This document shows, piece by piece, positions 1 to 10,428 of a stretch of DNA of 64,000 nt (its first letter is position 1; each line of letters starts with the position of its first letter). This DNA is from Roseiarcus sp963809245 (lineage in GTDB: Bacteria > Pseudomonadota > Alphaproteobacteria > Rhizobiales > Beijerinckiaceae): contig CAWEIU010000001.1 of assembly GCA_963809245.1 (NCBI GenBank), positions 310,001 to 374,000 on the forward strand. Reading direction: 5' to 3'. The notes beneath the pieces were generated by a model. It did no database searches and was not told the origin of the DNA. It was given only the letters and a program-made list of their open reading frames with translations. Made by a program: the position numbers and the translations under genes.

Positions 1-1134
1 AGACCTCGACCGCGCGCCCAATCTGGCAGCGCGACCTGCGCCGATACGTAAAGCTTCGTCAGGACAACGGTCCACGACGCGCCGGCAAGGAGACATCCGC
101 AGATGGCTGTGGCGGGCTGGCGGGCGAGTCCAAATAAGATAAGGGCGAAAGCCGTGCCGATCGTTCCCGATGCGACCAGGCGGTCAGGCCCGAGCTCGTC
201 CTTCAGCCATCTCAGCGCCAACGAACCCCCGACGGCGCCAACCCCGATGGCGCCCAGAAGAATGCCGTAAAGTTGCGGCCCCTGGTACATTTGATTGCGC
301 GCGACAAGAGGGAGGAGAGCCAAATAGGCGCTGGCGAAAGGAAAGAATGCGAGGACGCGCATCAATGTCGCGCGCAAAAACTGATTATTCGCCGCGTGGC
401 GAAGACCTGCGCGAACAGCGCTGGTCAAACGCTCCGCGGGCAAGCTCTGAGCGCTTTTTCGTGGCGTGCGCCACCACAACAAGGCCGCGACAATCCCGAA
501 ATTGCTCGCCGCGAAGATCCAGAACGGGACCGCGATTCCAAACGCAGCGATGACAATACCGCCGAGGGCCGGCCCCAAGGCGCGCCCAAGATTGAAGCCG
601 ACGCCATTGGCGGCCGTCGCGCTTTCGAGATCCTGCCTGGACACGAGAAGCGGGATCGTCGACCCCCAGGCGGGCGACGTGAGGGCTCCGCCAACGCCCA
701 ACAAGAAGGTCGTCGCCAACAAGAGCGCCGGTGTGGAGAGGCCCAAGGAAACCAGGCCCGCGAAAATCGCGGAGACGACCAGGATGGCGACTTCGACGAT
801 GATAAGTAGCCGTCGCGAGTTCGATGACGTCAGCCAAAGCGCCGGCTGGCAGGGTAAACATGAACAAGGGCAGGCTGACCGCCACCTGAACTAGCGATAC
901 GGTCATCGGATTGGCGTCAAGGCTCGTTATCAACCAACCGGACGCGGTATCGAACATGGCGGTGCCGACGTTCGAGATGACGCTCGCGGTCCATATGACC
1001 GTGAACGCCACATAGCCGAAGGCGCCCCATCGAGAGGGAGCGGGTTGCGCTGGGGTGTCGGAGGAACTCAGATCGGCGCTCAAGTAAGTCTCCGCAGGTA
1101 GGGTCTTCGGGTTTTCACGCGAACTAGACGCCAT
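1..1134 (-). pseudogene. MFS efflux transporter, frameshifted and cut by window edge
   Basis: This is a major facilitator superfamily exporter of the enterobactin-exporter/MFS_3 type. The ATG at 1134 opens a hydrophobic reading frame through the first two membrane segments up to a conserved 'GALADVI' loop motif. The frame then breaks near 814-822. The rest of the protein (hydrophobic helices, then a 'GRALGPALGG' loop) continues in another frame to the window edge, so one extra base, or two missing, separates the parts. The C-terminus lies outside the window. It diverges from the cystathionine gamma-synthase gene at 1320. The substrate cannot be inferred. The break may be a real mutation or an assembly error. 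Confidence 0.75.
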
Positions 1135-1319
1135 AACCACGCTCAGGATCTTAAGATCGCCTATTTGGCGCCTCGGTTCCCAGGCGATATGCTCGCCGGG
1201 GGCGACAGCCAAAACTTTAGCTAATAACGGTCCAGTTCGGCGGGGCAAATCAAACTGCAGAAGGTCTTATATCGCAGCATTCGGCCGTCGCAGGCCAGAC
1301 GCTCGATGAGGAGATTGCC

Positions 1320-2603
1320 GTGGTGGAGGACAGCTATCACAAGGACCGCATCGCCAATCGTCGGCTGCATCCCGAAACGCTGATGATGGGTTACGGCTAT
1401 GCGCCCGGCCTTTCCGAAGGCGCGCTCAAACCGCCGATCTTCCTCACATCGACCTTTGTTTTCGAGAATGCCCAGCAGGGCAAGGATTTCTTCGACCTCA
1501 CCTCCGGCCGCCGCCAGCCGCGGCCGGGGGAGAGATCGGGCCTCGTCTATTCGCGCTTTAACAACCCCAACCTCGAAATCCTCGAGGATCGCCTGGCGAT
1601 CTGGGATCAGGCGGAGCGTTCCGCCGTCTTCGCCAGCGGCATGGCGGCAATCTCGACGACGCTCTTCGCCTTTCTCCGTCCGGGCGATACGGTCCTGCAC
1701 AGCCGACCCCTCTATGGCGGCACCGAAATGCTGCTCACGAACCAGATGGGGGCCTTCGGCATCACGGCTTTCGGCTTTCCCGACGGCATCAATGTCGCCG
1801 ATATGCGCAAGACGGCGGAAGCAGCGCGCGCAAAGGGCAGGGTGGGGCTTATCCTGGTCGAGACCCCGGCCAACCCGACCAACGGTCTTGTCGATCTCGC
1901 CGCCTGCGCGGCGATCGCCGACGAGCTCGAGAAGACGCAAGGCCATCGACCGCCGGTCGTGGTTGACAACACGATGCTCGGCCCGATGTTCCAGACGCCT
2001 TTGAAATGCGGCGCCGATATCGCACTGTGTTCGCTGACCAAATACGTCGGCGGCCACAGCGATCTCGTTGGCGGCAGCATCAGCGGCGAGTCGAGCCTCG
2101 TCAAACAGGTGTTGAGCTGGCGTAGCTTCATCGGCACCCAGCTCGATCCAAATTCCTGCTGGATGCTGATGCGTTCGCTCGAAACGCTCGAAATCCGCAT
2201 GACCCGTTCGAACGATAACGCCCGTCTCGTCGCTGAATATCTGGCAGGTCATCCCAAGATCGCCAGGGTGCACTATCTTGGCTTCCTCCAGGACGGGGAT
2301 CCGCGCAAGACGGTGTTCGACCGGCAATGTTCGGCGCCGGGCTCGACCTTCGCTTTCGACGTCAAAGGCGGCGAGAAACAAGCCTTCGCGTTGCTCGACC
2401 ATCTCCAGATCATGAAGTTGGCGGTCAGCTTAGGCGGCACGGAAACGCTGATCTCGCATCCGGCCTCGATGACGCATTCGGGCGTCGCCCGCGAATTGCG
2501 CGAGGAGATCGGGCTGACCGATGCGCTGATCCGCGTATCTATTGGCGTCGAGAATGTAGAGGACTTGATTTCGGATCTCGCGCAAGGCCTCGAACACGTC
2601 TGA
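1320..2603 (+). CDS. Cystathionine gamma-synthase family PLP enzyme
   Basis: This is a 427-residue PLP-dependent transsulfuration enzyme of the Cys/Met metabolism family, acting in the cytoplasm on homoserine esters, cystathionine or methionine. Visible marks are 'YSRFNNPN' near residue 78, a 'VETPANPT' motif, and 'SLTKYVGGHSD', whose lysine should carry the PLP. Length is slightly above the usual 380-420. The start is a GTG at 1320, preceded by AGGAG about six bases upstream. A nearby ATG at 1306 is in another frame. It stands alone, divergent from the MFS pseudogene. The family covers gamma-synthases, gamma-lyases and O-acetylhomoserine sulfhydrylases, and the exact activity cannot be told here. 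Confidence 0.88.
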   Translation: MVEDSYHKDRIANRRLHPETLMMGYGYAPGLSEGALKPPIFLTSTFVFENAQQGKDFFDLTSGRRQPRPGERSGLVYSRFNNPNLEILEDRLAIWDQAERSAVFASGMAAISTTLFAFLRPGDTVLHSRPLYGGTEMLLTNQMGAFGITAFGFPDGINVADMRKTAEAARAKGRVGLILVETPANPTNGLVDLAACAAIADELEKTQGHRPPVVVDNTMLGPMFQTPLKCGADIALCSLTKYVGGHSDLVGGSISGESSLVKQVLSWRSFIGTQLDPNSCWMLMRSLETLEIRMTRSNDNARLVAEYLAGHPKIARVHYLGFLQDGDPRKTVFDRQCSAPGSTFAFDVKGGEKQAFALLDHLQIMKLAVSLGGTETLISHPASMTHSGVARELREEIGLTDALIRVSIGVENVEDLISDLAQGLEHV

Positions 2604-2847
2604 CGCGTTTCGCTGGCGTCACGCGCTCGTTGCGTCGCGATTGAAACGGACGGGTTCATCAAAACGGCTGACGACACAGGTAATTAGGACGGGCTAGCTC
2701 CGAGGCTGCCCATGCACTAACATTCGCACTAGCCCCAACGAGGGCTGATCGATCCGGTGCGCCGCCTTCGAGCACGGCTTGCGCCGACAAGTTTGGTGCG
2801 CCGGGACCCCAAAAGACCACGACCGTCAGTCGCCTGGAGGCTTCTTG

Positions 2848-3687
2848 ATGCTCACAATCGCCCAGAAACGCGCGCGTTTCGCCGAATTGCACGCTGGCCC
2901 CGGCTGCTTCGTCATCCCCAATCCCTGGGATGTCGGCTCCGCCAAATATCTCGCCTCACTCGGCTTCAAGGCGCTCGCGACGACCAGCGCCGGCGCCGCT
3001 TTCGCCGCCGGCCTGCCCGATGGCGGCATGACGCGCAAGGCCGTGCTTGCCCATATCGGCGATCTTGTTGCTGCGACCGACGTGCCCTTCAACGCCGACT
3101 ATGAGGCGGGTTTCGCGACGACGCGCGACGAACTCCATGAAAGCGTCTTGCGCTGCATTGCGACGGGCGTCGGCGGTTTTTCGATCGAGGATTACACGGG
3201 CGATTCCAACGCGTCCTTTTACAGCCCGCACGAGGCGGCGGAGCGCGTTCGCGTCGCGCGAGCGGCAATCGATGCGAGCGGCGAGCGGGTGCTCCTGACA
3301 GCGCGCAGCGAGGCGGTCTTGCGGGGACACCCCGACGGGTTGAACGAAGCGCTGCGCCGCCTCTCGGATTATGCGGAAGCCGGCGCTGACGTGCTTTATG
3401 CGCCAGGCCTGCGCAGCGCCGACGAGGTGCGCCAGGTCGTGCGAACCGCCGGGCGTCTGCCCATCAATGTGCTGGCCTTCACGCCGGGGCTCACGCTCAA
3501 ACAACTCGAGGATCTCGGCGTCCGGCGCGTCAGCGTCGGGGCTTCGCTGGCGCGCGTCGCATGGAGCGGGTTCATAGGTGCAGCGCAGGACATTGCGCAG
3601 CATGGGCGGTTCGATAGTCTCGCGCACGGCGCGCCCTTCGCCGATCTTAACAATCTGTTCGCACAGTCCGGCTTGACGACGCCATAA
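2848..3687 (+). CDS. Isocitrate lyase/PEP mutase family protein
   Basis: This is a 279-residue TIM-barrel enzyme of the isocitrate lyase/phosphoenolpyruvate mutase superfamily, which makes or breaks C-C or C-P bonds in 2-oxo acids. Visible marks are the N-terminal 'PNPWDVGSAKYL', 'TTSAGAAFAAGLPDG', 'FNADYEAGFA' with Mg-binding acidic residues, and 'GGFSIEDYTG'. The ATG at 2848 has GGAGG seven bases upstream, and the longer frame from 2779 has no such site. The size fits the short oxaloacetate-hydrolase/carboxyvinyl-carboxyphosphonate mutase-like branch rather than true isocitrate lyase (over 400 residues). No neighbour indicates a pathway. Confidence 0.87.
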   Translation: MLTIAQKRARFAELHAGPGCFVIPNPWDVGSAKYLASLGFKALATTSAGAAFAAGLPDGGMTRKAVLAHIGDLVAATDVPFNADYEAGFATTRDELHESVLRCIATGVGGFSIEDYTGDSNASFYSPHEAAERVRVARAAIDASGERVLLTARSEAVLRGHPDGLNEALRRLSDYAEAGADVLYAPGLRSADEVRQVVRTAGRLPINVLAFTPGLTLKQLEDLGVRRVSVGASLARVAWSGFIGAAQDIAQHGRFDSLAHGAPFADLNNLFAQSGLTTP

Positions 3688-3850
3688 AGGCGAGCGCAGC
3701 GCCGCGGGGAATCAAGCACGGCGCGCCATCACCAACTTCTGGGGCGAACGGGCCGCCCTTCATCGATCATCCGCGCCCTTGCCGATGTTGCTGTCGCCAG
3801 TCCGATCCCACGCTGTCACAGGCGGTCGGCATCTGAAAAGGACTCGAGGG

Positions 3851-6016
3851 ATGGCGTTCAAGGTTCAGGTCGGCCCGGCGCAGATCGCCATCCATCAGGC
3901 GCAGTCGGTGCTGTTGACTGAGCCCGACGGGCAGGTGAGCTGGCCCAGTAACCGCGGGCTGTATTTTCGCGACACCAGGGTGATCAGCGCCTGGGCGATT
4001 TACGCCAACGGCGAGCTGTGGGACCTGCTGAATGGTGGCGCTGTCGCCCCTCATGCGGCGCGCATCTTCTTGACTAACCGCGCCTTCATGAGCGAGGACG
4101 GTCCGATCGCAGCGCGCACGCTGGGGTTGGTGATCGGCCGCCATATCGAGGGGGGCCTGCACGAGGATATTGACATCACCAATAACCGCCAGCAACCGGT
4201 GCGCTTCAACCTGGAGATCGCGATCCGCGGTGATTTTGCAGACATCTTCGAGGTCAAGAGCGATCAGATCGTGCGCCGCGGTCGCATCACCACGTCGTGG
4301 TCGGACAAGCGGCAGGTGTTCCGCATGACCTATCGCAACAGAGATTTCTGTCGCGAAGTGATCGTCCGCACGGGCGAGGGAGACGGCGAGCCGGCGGTGA
4401 ACGCCAACGGGCGGCTGAGCTTCGACATAACGCTGAAGGCTGGGCAGGCTTGGCATCGCTGCTTGCTCTACGACTTTGTGGATGGCGCGAAGCGCATCCT
4501 GGCGCCGCGGAAATGCACCCATTCCAGCGCGACATCGGAGCATGCCGGCAAGATGAACGAATGGCAGCGCGCGGTGCTGAAGATCGACACGAGCAACGAG
4601 GAATTCTATCGCTGTTACAACCAGGGCATACAGGACATGTCCGCTCTGCGGCTGCCGCTCGAAGGCACGGATCACATGGTGTTCGTACCCGCCGCGGGGC
4701 TGCCATGGTTCGTGGCGCTATTCGGTCGCGACACGCTGATCGTCTCGTTGCAGACGATGATAGTCTATCCAGAATTTGCCGCCGGCGCGTTGGAGGTGCT
4801 GGCGGAGTACCAGGCGACGGAGCGCGACGACTATCGCGACGCTGAGCCGGGCAAGATCCTGCACGAGCTGCGCTACGGGGAACTCGCGCACTTCAAGTTA
4901 ATCCCTCACACGCCGTACTACGGCACTGCCGATGCGACGCCGCTGTATCTGGTGGCGCTGCACGCGGCGTGGCGGGCCACCGGAGATAATTCTCTGATTG
5001 AGCGGCATTTGCCGAACGCCGAGGCGTGCCTGACCTGGATCGACAAATACGGCGATCGCGACGGGGACGGTTTCCAAGAATACGAGACGCGCTCGACGGC
5101 CGGCTATGAGAATATGGCGTGGAAGGATTCCGGAGACGCCGTGATGTATCCCGACGGCGCGCTCGTGCGCGGGCCGAAGGCGCTGTGCGAATTGCAGGGC
5201 TATGTCTACGACGCGTGGCTGCGAATGGCCGAGATTTATGTTGAACTCGGCAACAGGCGTCGCGCCAACGCCCTGCGCAAGAAGGCCGCAGCGCTGTTCA
5301 AGAGGTTCAACGAGGAGTTTTGGGACGAAGAGTCCGGCTTCTATGCCCTCGCGCTGGACGGCGAGAAGAAGAAGGTGCTGTCGACGGCTTCCAATGTCGG
5401 GCAGTGCCTGTGGTCCGGCATCATCGCGCAAGAGCGCGCCGACCGCGTGGTGAAGCGGCTGATGCGCAAAGACATGTGGAGTGGGTGGGGAATCCGCACA
5501 CTGTCGGCGGATCATCCTGCGTTCAATCCGTACAACTATCAGACCGGCGCGGTGTGGCCTCACGACAACTCGTTGATCGCGCTCGGCATGCGGCGCTACG
5601 GATTTGCCGCAGAGGCCGCAGCGGTGGCTCGTGACATCAGCGGCGCCGCGAGCCACTTCCTGCTGAATCAGCTGCCGGAACTGTATGGCGGGTTACAGCG
5701 CGACGCCACGAGTTTCCCGGTGCAGTATCTTGGCGCCAACGTGCCGCAGGCCTGGGCTGCGGGAACGCCGTTCATGCTGCTGCAGGCGATGCTTGGGCTG
5801 CAGCAGGACGCGCCGCGCGGCAAGCTCTATGTCGATCCAGCGCTGCCGGATTGGCTGCCGGACGTGACGCTGACCGATCTTCGTTTGGGTCGGCAGCGGT
5901 TCGATATCCGCTTCTGGCGAGACGGAAAGGAAACGTTCTTCAAGGTTCTGACGGGCAAGCGCGACTCGGTGGCGTGGAGGTCCGTCGCGCTCTCCGCAAG
6001 CGCGGCAGGAGAGTGA
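3851..6016 (+). CDS. Amylo-alpha-1,6-glucosidase (glycogen debranching enzyme type)
   Basis: This 721-residue protein has an N-terminal beta-sandwich ('GLYFRDTRVISAW', about residues 35-50) and a C-terminal (alpha/alpha)6 barrel with 'GLPWFVALFGRDTLI' (about 285-300), 'TPLYLVALHAAW' and 'NPYNYQTGAVWPHDNSLIALG' (about 560), typical of the GDE_N_bis/GDE_C arrangement. It should hydrolyse alpha-1,6 branch points in glycogen-like glucans or process related sugars. The ATG at 3851 is chosen because conserved sequence starts there and AAAAGGA lies eight bases upstream. It is a single gene followed by the left copy of the direct repeat at 6120. Similar proteins in alphaproteobacteria are often annotated only as debranching-enzyme-like. 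Confidence 0.9.
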   Translation: MAFKVQVGPAQIAIHQAQSVLLTEPDGQVSWPSNRGLYFRDTRVISAWAIYANGELWDLLNGGAVAPHAARIFLTNRAFMSEDGPIAARTLGLVIGRHIEGGLHEDIDITNNRQQPVRFNLEIAIRGDFADIFEVKSDQIVRRGRITTSWSDKRQVFRMTYRNRDFCREVIVRTGEGDGEPAVNANGRLSFDITLKAGQAWHRCLLYDFVDGAKRILAPRKCTHSSATSEHAGKMNEWQRAVLKIDTSNEEFYRCYNQGIQDMSALRLPLEGTDHMVFVPAAGLPWFVALFGRDTLIVSLQTMIVYPEFAAGALEVLAEYQATERDDYRDAEPGKILHELRYGELAHFKLIPHTPYYGTADATPLYLVALHAAWRATGDNSLIERHLPNAEACLTWIDKYGDRDGDGFQEYETRSTAGYENMAWKDSGDAVMYPDGALVRGPKALCELQGYVYDAWLRMAEIYVELGNRRRANALRKKAAALFKRFNEEFWDEESGFYALALDGEKKKVLSTASNVGQCLWSGIIAQERADRVVKRLMRKDMWSGWGIRTLSADHPAFNPYNYQTGAVWPHDNSLIALGMRRYGFAAEAAAVARDISGAASHFLLNQLPELYGGLQRDATSFPVQYLGANVPQAWAAGTPFMLLQAMLGLQQDAPRGKLYVDPALPDWLPDVTLTDLRLGRQRFDIRFWRDGKETFFKVLTGKRDSVAWRSVALSASAAGE

Positions 6017-6119
6017 CAATGTCGCCCGATGAGAGCGACAGCTCTCGCTCGGGAGAGCCTCCGGTGCGACCTGACGCCCGGCGGTCGCCAGACTCAGGAT
6101 CAGACGTGAGCGATTTTGA

Positions 6120-6143
6120 TTAAGCTATTGAAATATATGGCTG
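6120..6143. repeat. Left copy of 24-bp direct repeat, candidate attachment site
   Basis: This AT-rich 24-bp stretch matches 57034-57057 at 23 of 24 positions, including 17 in a row (ATTGAAATATATGGCTG). The right-hand copy overlaps the 3' end of tRNA-Gln, so this is the expected position of the distal junction of an element integrated at that tRNA. Similarity to the tRNA stops after the last six tRNA bases, a shorter overlap than many tRNA attachment sites show. Confidence 0.55.
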
Positions 6144-6181
6144 ACGACGCAGTGCGGTTTGAACCGGTCTGGGGCCGCGGA

Positions 6182-6350
6182 TTCCCTGCTAACAGGGAAA
6201 ATAGCAAGGGAAATTGGCGAGTTTAGGCCGTTTCCCGGCGAATTTGTCCATAAAGATATTTGCAATTCAAGGGGTTGCGAGCGAATTCCCTAAGAATCGG
6301 AACAGGGAATTAATTCCGCCTAACTGGGAGTTGTTGTCCCCGGAACAGGG
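6182..6350. repeat. CCCTG/CAGGG inverted-repeat patch
   Basis: Two inverted repeats are readable: TTCCCTG-CTAA-CAGGGAA at 6182-6199 and AATTCCCT/AGGGAATT at 6284-6291 and 6304-6311. A further AACAGGG occurs at 6344. The patch lies just inside the left direct repeat and contains no convincing gene. Such arrays beside attachment sites can be recombinase arm sites, but that is inference. Confidence 0.4.
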
Positions 6351-6818
6351 TGAATACGGCGTGAGGCCGAGCCACGCCGCGAAGTCGCGCCCCTTTGAAA
6401 AGCTCTCCGACGGCGGCGCAAGCGCCTCCACAACGACGGCGCAGATGACGCCGACGCCTGGATCGTCATCAATCGCTTGGCGGTTTGATCGCGGCGCGCC
6501 CACTCGCGAAGCTCTCTTTCGAGCAACCCGATCTGTTCGGCGAGCGTGGCGATGTGGCCAAGCAGCACCTGGCACAGGGCAACGACCGGAGCCGGCCGCT
6601 CGACGTGCACGGGTCCGTTGGGAGCGACGACGCAGTATTCCGCCATATGTCCGCGCAGGCGTTGAACGTTTGGGTGCGTTGGCGGACAAGCAGATCGTGC
6701 GTTTTCGTGCGGCCGTCCGGGAGGCCGTGCGAGCGCCACGGTCTCGACCGAACCAAACTGGGCTTTTCCCGTCCGCAAATAACGCGCCGACTAACAGATA
6801 GGACTCTTTCAACGCCAT
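6338..6818 (-). pseudogene. IS110-family transposase remnant
   Basis: Conceptual translation on the minus strand, spread over three frames, gives pieces typical of IS110 transposases: 'HDLLVRQRTQTFNA' (start region), 'RLRGHMAEYCVVAPNGPVHV', 'LLERELREWARRDQTAKRLMTI', and finally 'SKGRDFAAWLGLTP' from the C-terminal domain. The catalytic N-terminal RuvC-like part and the end after 'GLTP' are missing, and there are at least two frame changes, so it cannot be active. It sits between the left repeat patch and moaA and marks past mobile-element activity at the edge of the arsenic locus. Confidence 0.75.
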
Positions 6819-6863
6819 GGCCGTGATGTGACTACGAATCGCCGTTGTTCTGCTGGTCCCCTT

Positions 6864-7895
6864 CTATCCGCCGGTCACGCTCATGTGTCGCTCCACCGCC
6901 GGAGGTCGATGCATTCTGTCGATGACGAAGTCGTGCCCCTTAGGCTTCCGGGCGATAGCATAGCGGATCGCCGTTTGGACAAGCTCGTTCCCTTCCGACG
7001 CGCGCAGTGGAGTCCGTAAGTCCGCTGCGTCCTCTTGACCCAGGCACATGTAAAGAGTGCCAGTGCAGGTCACGCGGACGCGGTTGCATAACTCGCAAAA
7101 ATTGTGGGTGAGGGGAGTGATGAAACCGACAAGCCCTCCTGTTTCGCGCACTCTCACATAGCGCGCAGGGCCACCGGTACGGTAGTTGGTCTCTTCCAAC
7201 TTGAAATGTTGTGCGAGTTGGGCGCGCACTCGGGTCAAAGGCAGATACTGATCAAAGCGTTCCGGTCCAATTTCGCCGAGGGGCATGACCTCGATGAAGG
7301 TAATGTCCATGTTCCGCTCGTGGGCCCATCGCACCATCGATTCGAATTCGTCCTCATTGGTTCCCTTGAGCGCAACCGCGTTGATCTTCACAGATAGGCC
7401 GGCGCGCTGGGCGGTCTCGATGCCTGCAAGGACCTGGTCGAGACTCCCTCGTCGGGTGATTGCCTTGAATCGCGCGGGGTCCAGCGTATCGACCGACACA
7501 TTGATCCGGCGCACGCCGCAGCTCGCGAGATCGCTGGCGAATCTCGATAGCTGCGAACCGTTGGTAGTCATCGTGATCTCGTCGAGCCCTCCCGTTTCCA
7601 GATGTCGGGAGAGCGAACGAAGCAGAGTGATTATGTCACGGCGAACGAGCGGTTCGCCGCCAGTGACGCGTATCTTGCGCGTTCCCATCTCCACGAACGT
7701 AGAGCAGAGCCGGTCCAACTCTTCGAGTGTAAGAAGCTCCCGCCTCGGCAAAAACGTCATCTCCTCCGCCATGCAATACGCACAGCGGAAATCACAACGG
7801 TCCGTGACCGACACCCGGATATACGTGATCGCTCGTCCGAACGCATCGACGAGGGCCGCATCGGTGCGCTTTCTCAGGGTGTCTTGGTTCGTCAT
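6864..7895 (-). CDS. moaA: GTP 3',8-cyclase MoaA (molybdenum cofactor synthesis)
   Basis: MoaA is a radical SAM enzyme that rearranges GTP in the first step of molybdopterin synthesis, acting with MoaC. The radical SAM motif 'CDFRCAYC' lies near residue 34, the second-cluster region 'CELCNRVRVTCTG' near 260, and the protein ends in the double glycine typical of MoaA ('MSVTGG'). The ATG at 7895 is preceded by AGAGGAA and sits where conserved sequence starts; an extra 23 N-terminal residues in the same frame look non-conserved. It follows aioA by 69 bp on the same strand. Since AioA needs Mo-bis-MGD, this copy probably serves arsenite oxidase, possibly in addition to a housekeeping moaA elsewhere. 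Confidence 0.93.
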   Translation of the reverse strand: MTNQDTLRKRTDAALVDAFGRAITYIRVSVTDRCDFRCAYCMAEEMTFLPRRELLTLEELDRLCSTFVEMGTRKIRVTGGEPLVRRDIITLLRSLSRHLETGGLDEITMTTNGSQLSRFASDLASCGVRRINVSVDTLDPARFKAITRRGSLDQVLAGIETAQRAGLSVKINAVALKGTNEDEFESMVRWAHERNMDITFIEVMPLGEIGPERFDQYLPLTRVRAQLAQHFKLEETNYRTGGPARYVRVRETGGLVGFITPLTHNFCELCNRVRVTCTGTLYMCLGQEDAADLRTPLRASEGNELVQTAIRYAIARKPKGHDFVIDRMHRPPAVERHMSVTGG

Positions 7896-7964
7896 ATTTC
7901 CTCTTGCAAGACCGAAGTGGCGCTCGGGCGATTGATCGCCCGAGCCTGATTTTCGAGCGTCCAA

Positions 7965-10425
7965 CTACACGCTGAATTCCCAGGACTTGAAGGTCGTGCC
8001 ATGCGCGGCGCCCGGCGCGGATGCAATCTTTCTAATGTTGCCCCACGTCTGCTTGTAATTGGGAATGATCAGCTCGTTGACGCCCGCCGAGACCACATTT
8101 CCCTGGACGCCCGTCGGATAAGCGAACAGCATGAACGTCTGCTTGCGCTTCGCGCTGGGCGTCGGGTACGCCATCGCTTGGGTGGCGCCATTGTCATTGT
8201 AGACTTCGACCAAGTCGCCGGCTGACAGGCCGATTTCCTTCATGTCGTCTGGGTTCATCTGGATGAACGGATAGGGCCAGCGGTCGGTGATGAAGTCGTC
8301 TTGCTGGTCGAGGTATGCGCTCTGCCACACCTGGTTCGCGCGGCCGTTGTTGATGAGGAAAGCGAATTTCTTCGAACTCCTCCTCTTTCCCCGGGGCTTG
8401 CAGTCCGCGCCACTGGGTCGCCATGAAAGTCGCCTTGCCGTCTTTGGAATTGAATTTTCCGTCGGCGAAGAGACGCTTCGTTCCGACGAGCTTGCCGTTC
8501 TCGAAGCCGGATGCTGGCTCTTGAACGCCGTTCGTTCCCATCGCGCGTAGCCGTTCATAGGTCACGAACTCACCGCCTTTTGCGTTGGCGTGATACCCGT
8601 CCGTGAACGCGTCTTCCTCAGTCTTCCAGTCGAAGCCTTTGAACTTATCCGCGACGTCCTGCTTGCCCATCTCGCGGAACACGCGTTCGAGGTTGTTGGC
8701 GAGACGCGCGGCGATCAAGCAATCGGGCATGGCGTGGCCGGGCGGGTCCATATAGCGCTCGGTCAGACGCATCCTCCGCTCGCCGTTCATCGAGGTAAGG
8801 TTCATCTCGCCTGCCGTCGCCGCCGGCAGCCATACATGGCACGCCTGGCCTATCTTGGTGGGAACGATATCCACGTCGACCGCGAATAGCCCGCCCTTCG
8901 CAATCGCCGCGAGGATCGCCGCGATCATTGCTTTTTTGTCGCCATACGGAACCGCAGACATGGCGTCCTTCACCAAATCTGTCCGCTTCTTATAGGCTTG
9001 CTTGAACTTATCGGCGTTCAGGGTTGTTTTATAATGGTCGCAGGCCCAGATGTGGTGCACGCCGCCCTTACCGCTGATGAGAAGGTTGTCGACATAGGGG
9101 GCGGGGCGCGGTCCCGGATAGTCCGGCCGCACGTAGCCTTCTTGGTGGCCGCCCATCCGGACACAGCCGCCGCCGGGGCGACCGACGTTTCCGGTGGCTA
9201 GCGCAATGTTCACCAGGGCGCCGTTGGTGCGGTAATTATCGTTGCCCCAAATCAATCCCTTCTCATAGGCGAACATCGTCCGCCGCCGCGCGCCGCCATC
9301 CTTCGGCTGCGCGATCCACTCGGCGGCTTTGCGGATGTCGTCGACGCTCAGGCCGGTGATCTTCGCAGCCTCTTCCAAACTGGTCTTGTTGGCCGCCACC
9401 GCCGTGTCGAAGTCCTTGGTCGATGCAGCGATGAAATCCTTGTCGACCCAACCCTTCTCCGCGATGTAGGTGAGCAACGCATTGAACAGCGCAAGGTCGG
9501 TGCCCGAATTGATGGGGAGGTGCAGCACCCCGTCCTTGCCGGCTTCGATCTCACAGGCGTTGATAGTCACTGTTCGGCGCGGGTCGACGAAGATGATCCG
9601 CGCGGCGGGGTGCGCTTCTCCTGGCAGCGCCGCATTTTTCTTCTCCATCGAGGTGCCGCGCAGATTCGGGACCCAATGATTGAGGAAGTAGTTGGTCTGC
9701 GTCTCAAGGGCGTTCGTGCCGACTGCGAAGATCGTGTCAGCGAGTTCCGCATCCTCGTAGCAATTGTTGAGTTCTCCCACCCCCATATCGCGGGTCGCGT
9801 GGACTTCGGAATTGTAGGCCGGGCGATTATGGATGCGGATGTTCTTAATTTTCATCGCCCCAAAGTAGAGCTTGCCGGTGCCCCACGTGTTTTCGTAACC
9901 GCCGCCGGCGCCGCCGTGATCAAAAGCTGAGACGAACAAACCGTCTTCGCCTTGTTGGTCGATCACAGCCGCCGTCACGCGCGCCACGAGGTCTAGGGCG
10001 TCGTCCCAACTCGTCGGCTGCATCTGGCCATAGCGCCACACCATCGGCTCGGTCAGGCGTTGCTGTTGGGTCGAGCGGGCTTCGGAATAGGACTCCTCAG
10101 CCATCCGCGCGCCGCGGACCGAAGCCAAACCAGAATTCACCACGCAATCAGCATCTGGCTTGATGACGATGTGCACGTCCTTGCCGTTCTGCTTGACGAT
10201 ATTATACATCGACGGCGCGTACCAATTGTTGGTCATCGAGTCTTGTTGCTTGGAAAGGTCCACCCCGAATATGTTGGCGTTGGGACTCGTGCCGCCCTGC
10301 TCATTGATGTCCCAACTGTAGGCCTTGTATCCGCAGCCGACGATGCAGAACTGACAGGTGACGTTGTGCACCTTGGCGTCCGCGGGGATGATGGGGAGTC
10401 GATCGATTTGACGCTTGAAAGTCAT
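7965..10425 (-). pseudogene. aioA: Arsenite oxidase large subunit AioA, interrupted by one frameshift
   Basis: AioA is the periplasmic molybdopterin subunit that oxidises arsenite to arsenate. Residues seen are the [3Fe-4S] ligands C24, C27 and C31, and an intact arsenite pocket: 'HNRPAYNSE' (H199, A203, E207) and 'RMGGH' (R423, H427), corresponding to H195, A199, E203, R419 and H423 of the Alcaligenes faecalis enzyme. The frame breaks near 8365-8385, after about residue 684. Shifting by one base restores 'FLINNGRANQVWQSAYLDQ' and the normal C-terminus ending at 7965, giving about 820 residues in all, the normal size. The start ATG has GGAGG eight bases upstream and lies three bases after aioB. 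Either a very recent mutation or a sequencing error. Confidence 0.9.
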
Positions 10426-10428
10426 GGT

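Noticed and set aside
170..894. Several plus-strand frames over the MFS pseudogene
   Set aside because: The minus strand encodes recognisable MFS helices; the plus-strand frames are Arg-rich shadows.
2601..2621. TGACGC/GCGTCA hairpin after the cystathionine gamma-synthase gene
   Set aside because: Only a 6-bp stem with no T-run, so it is too weak to call a terminator.
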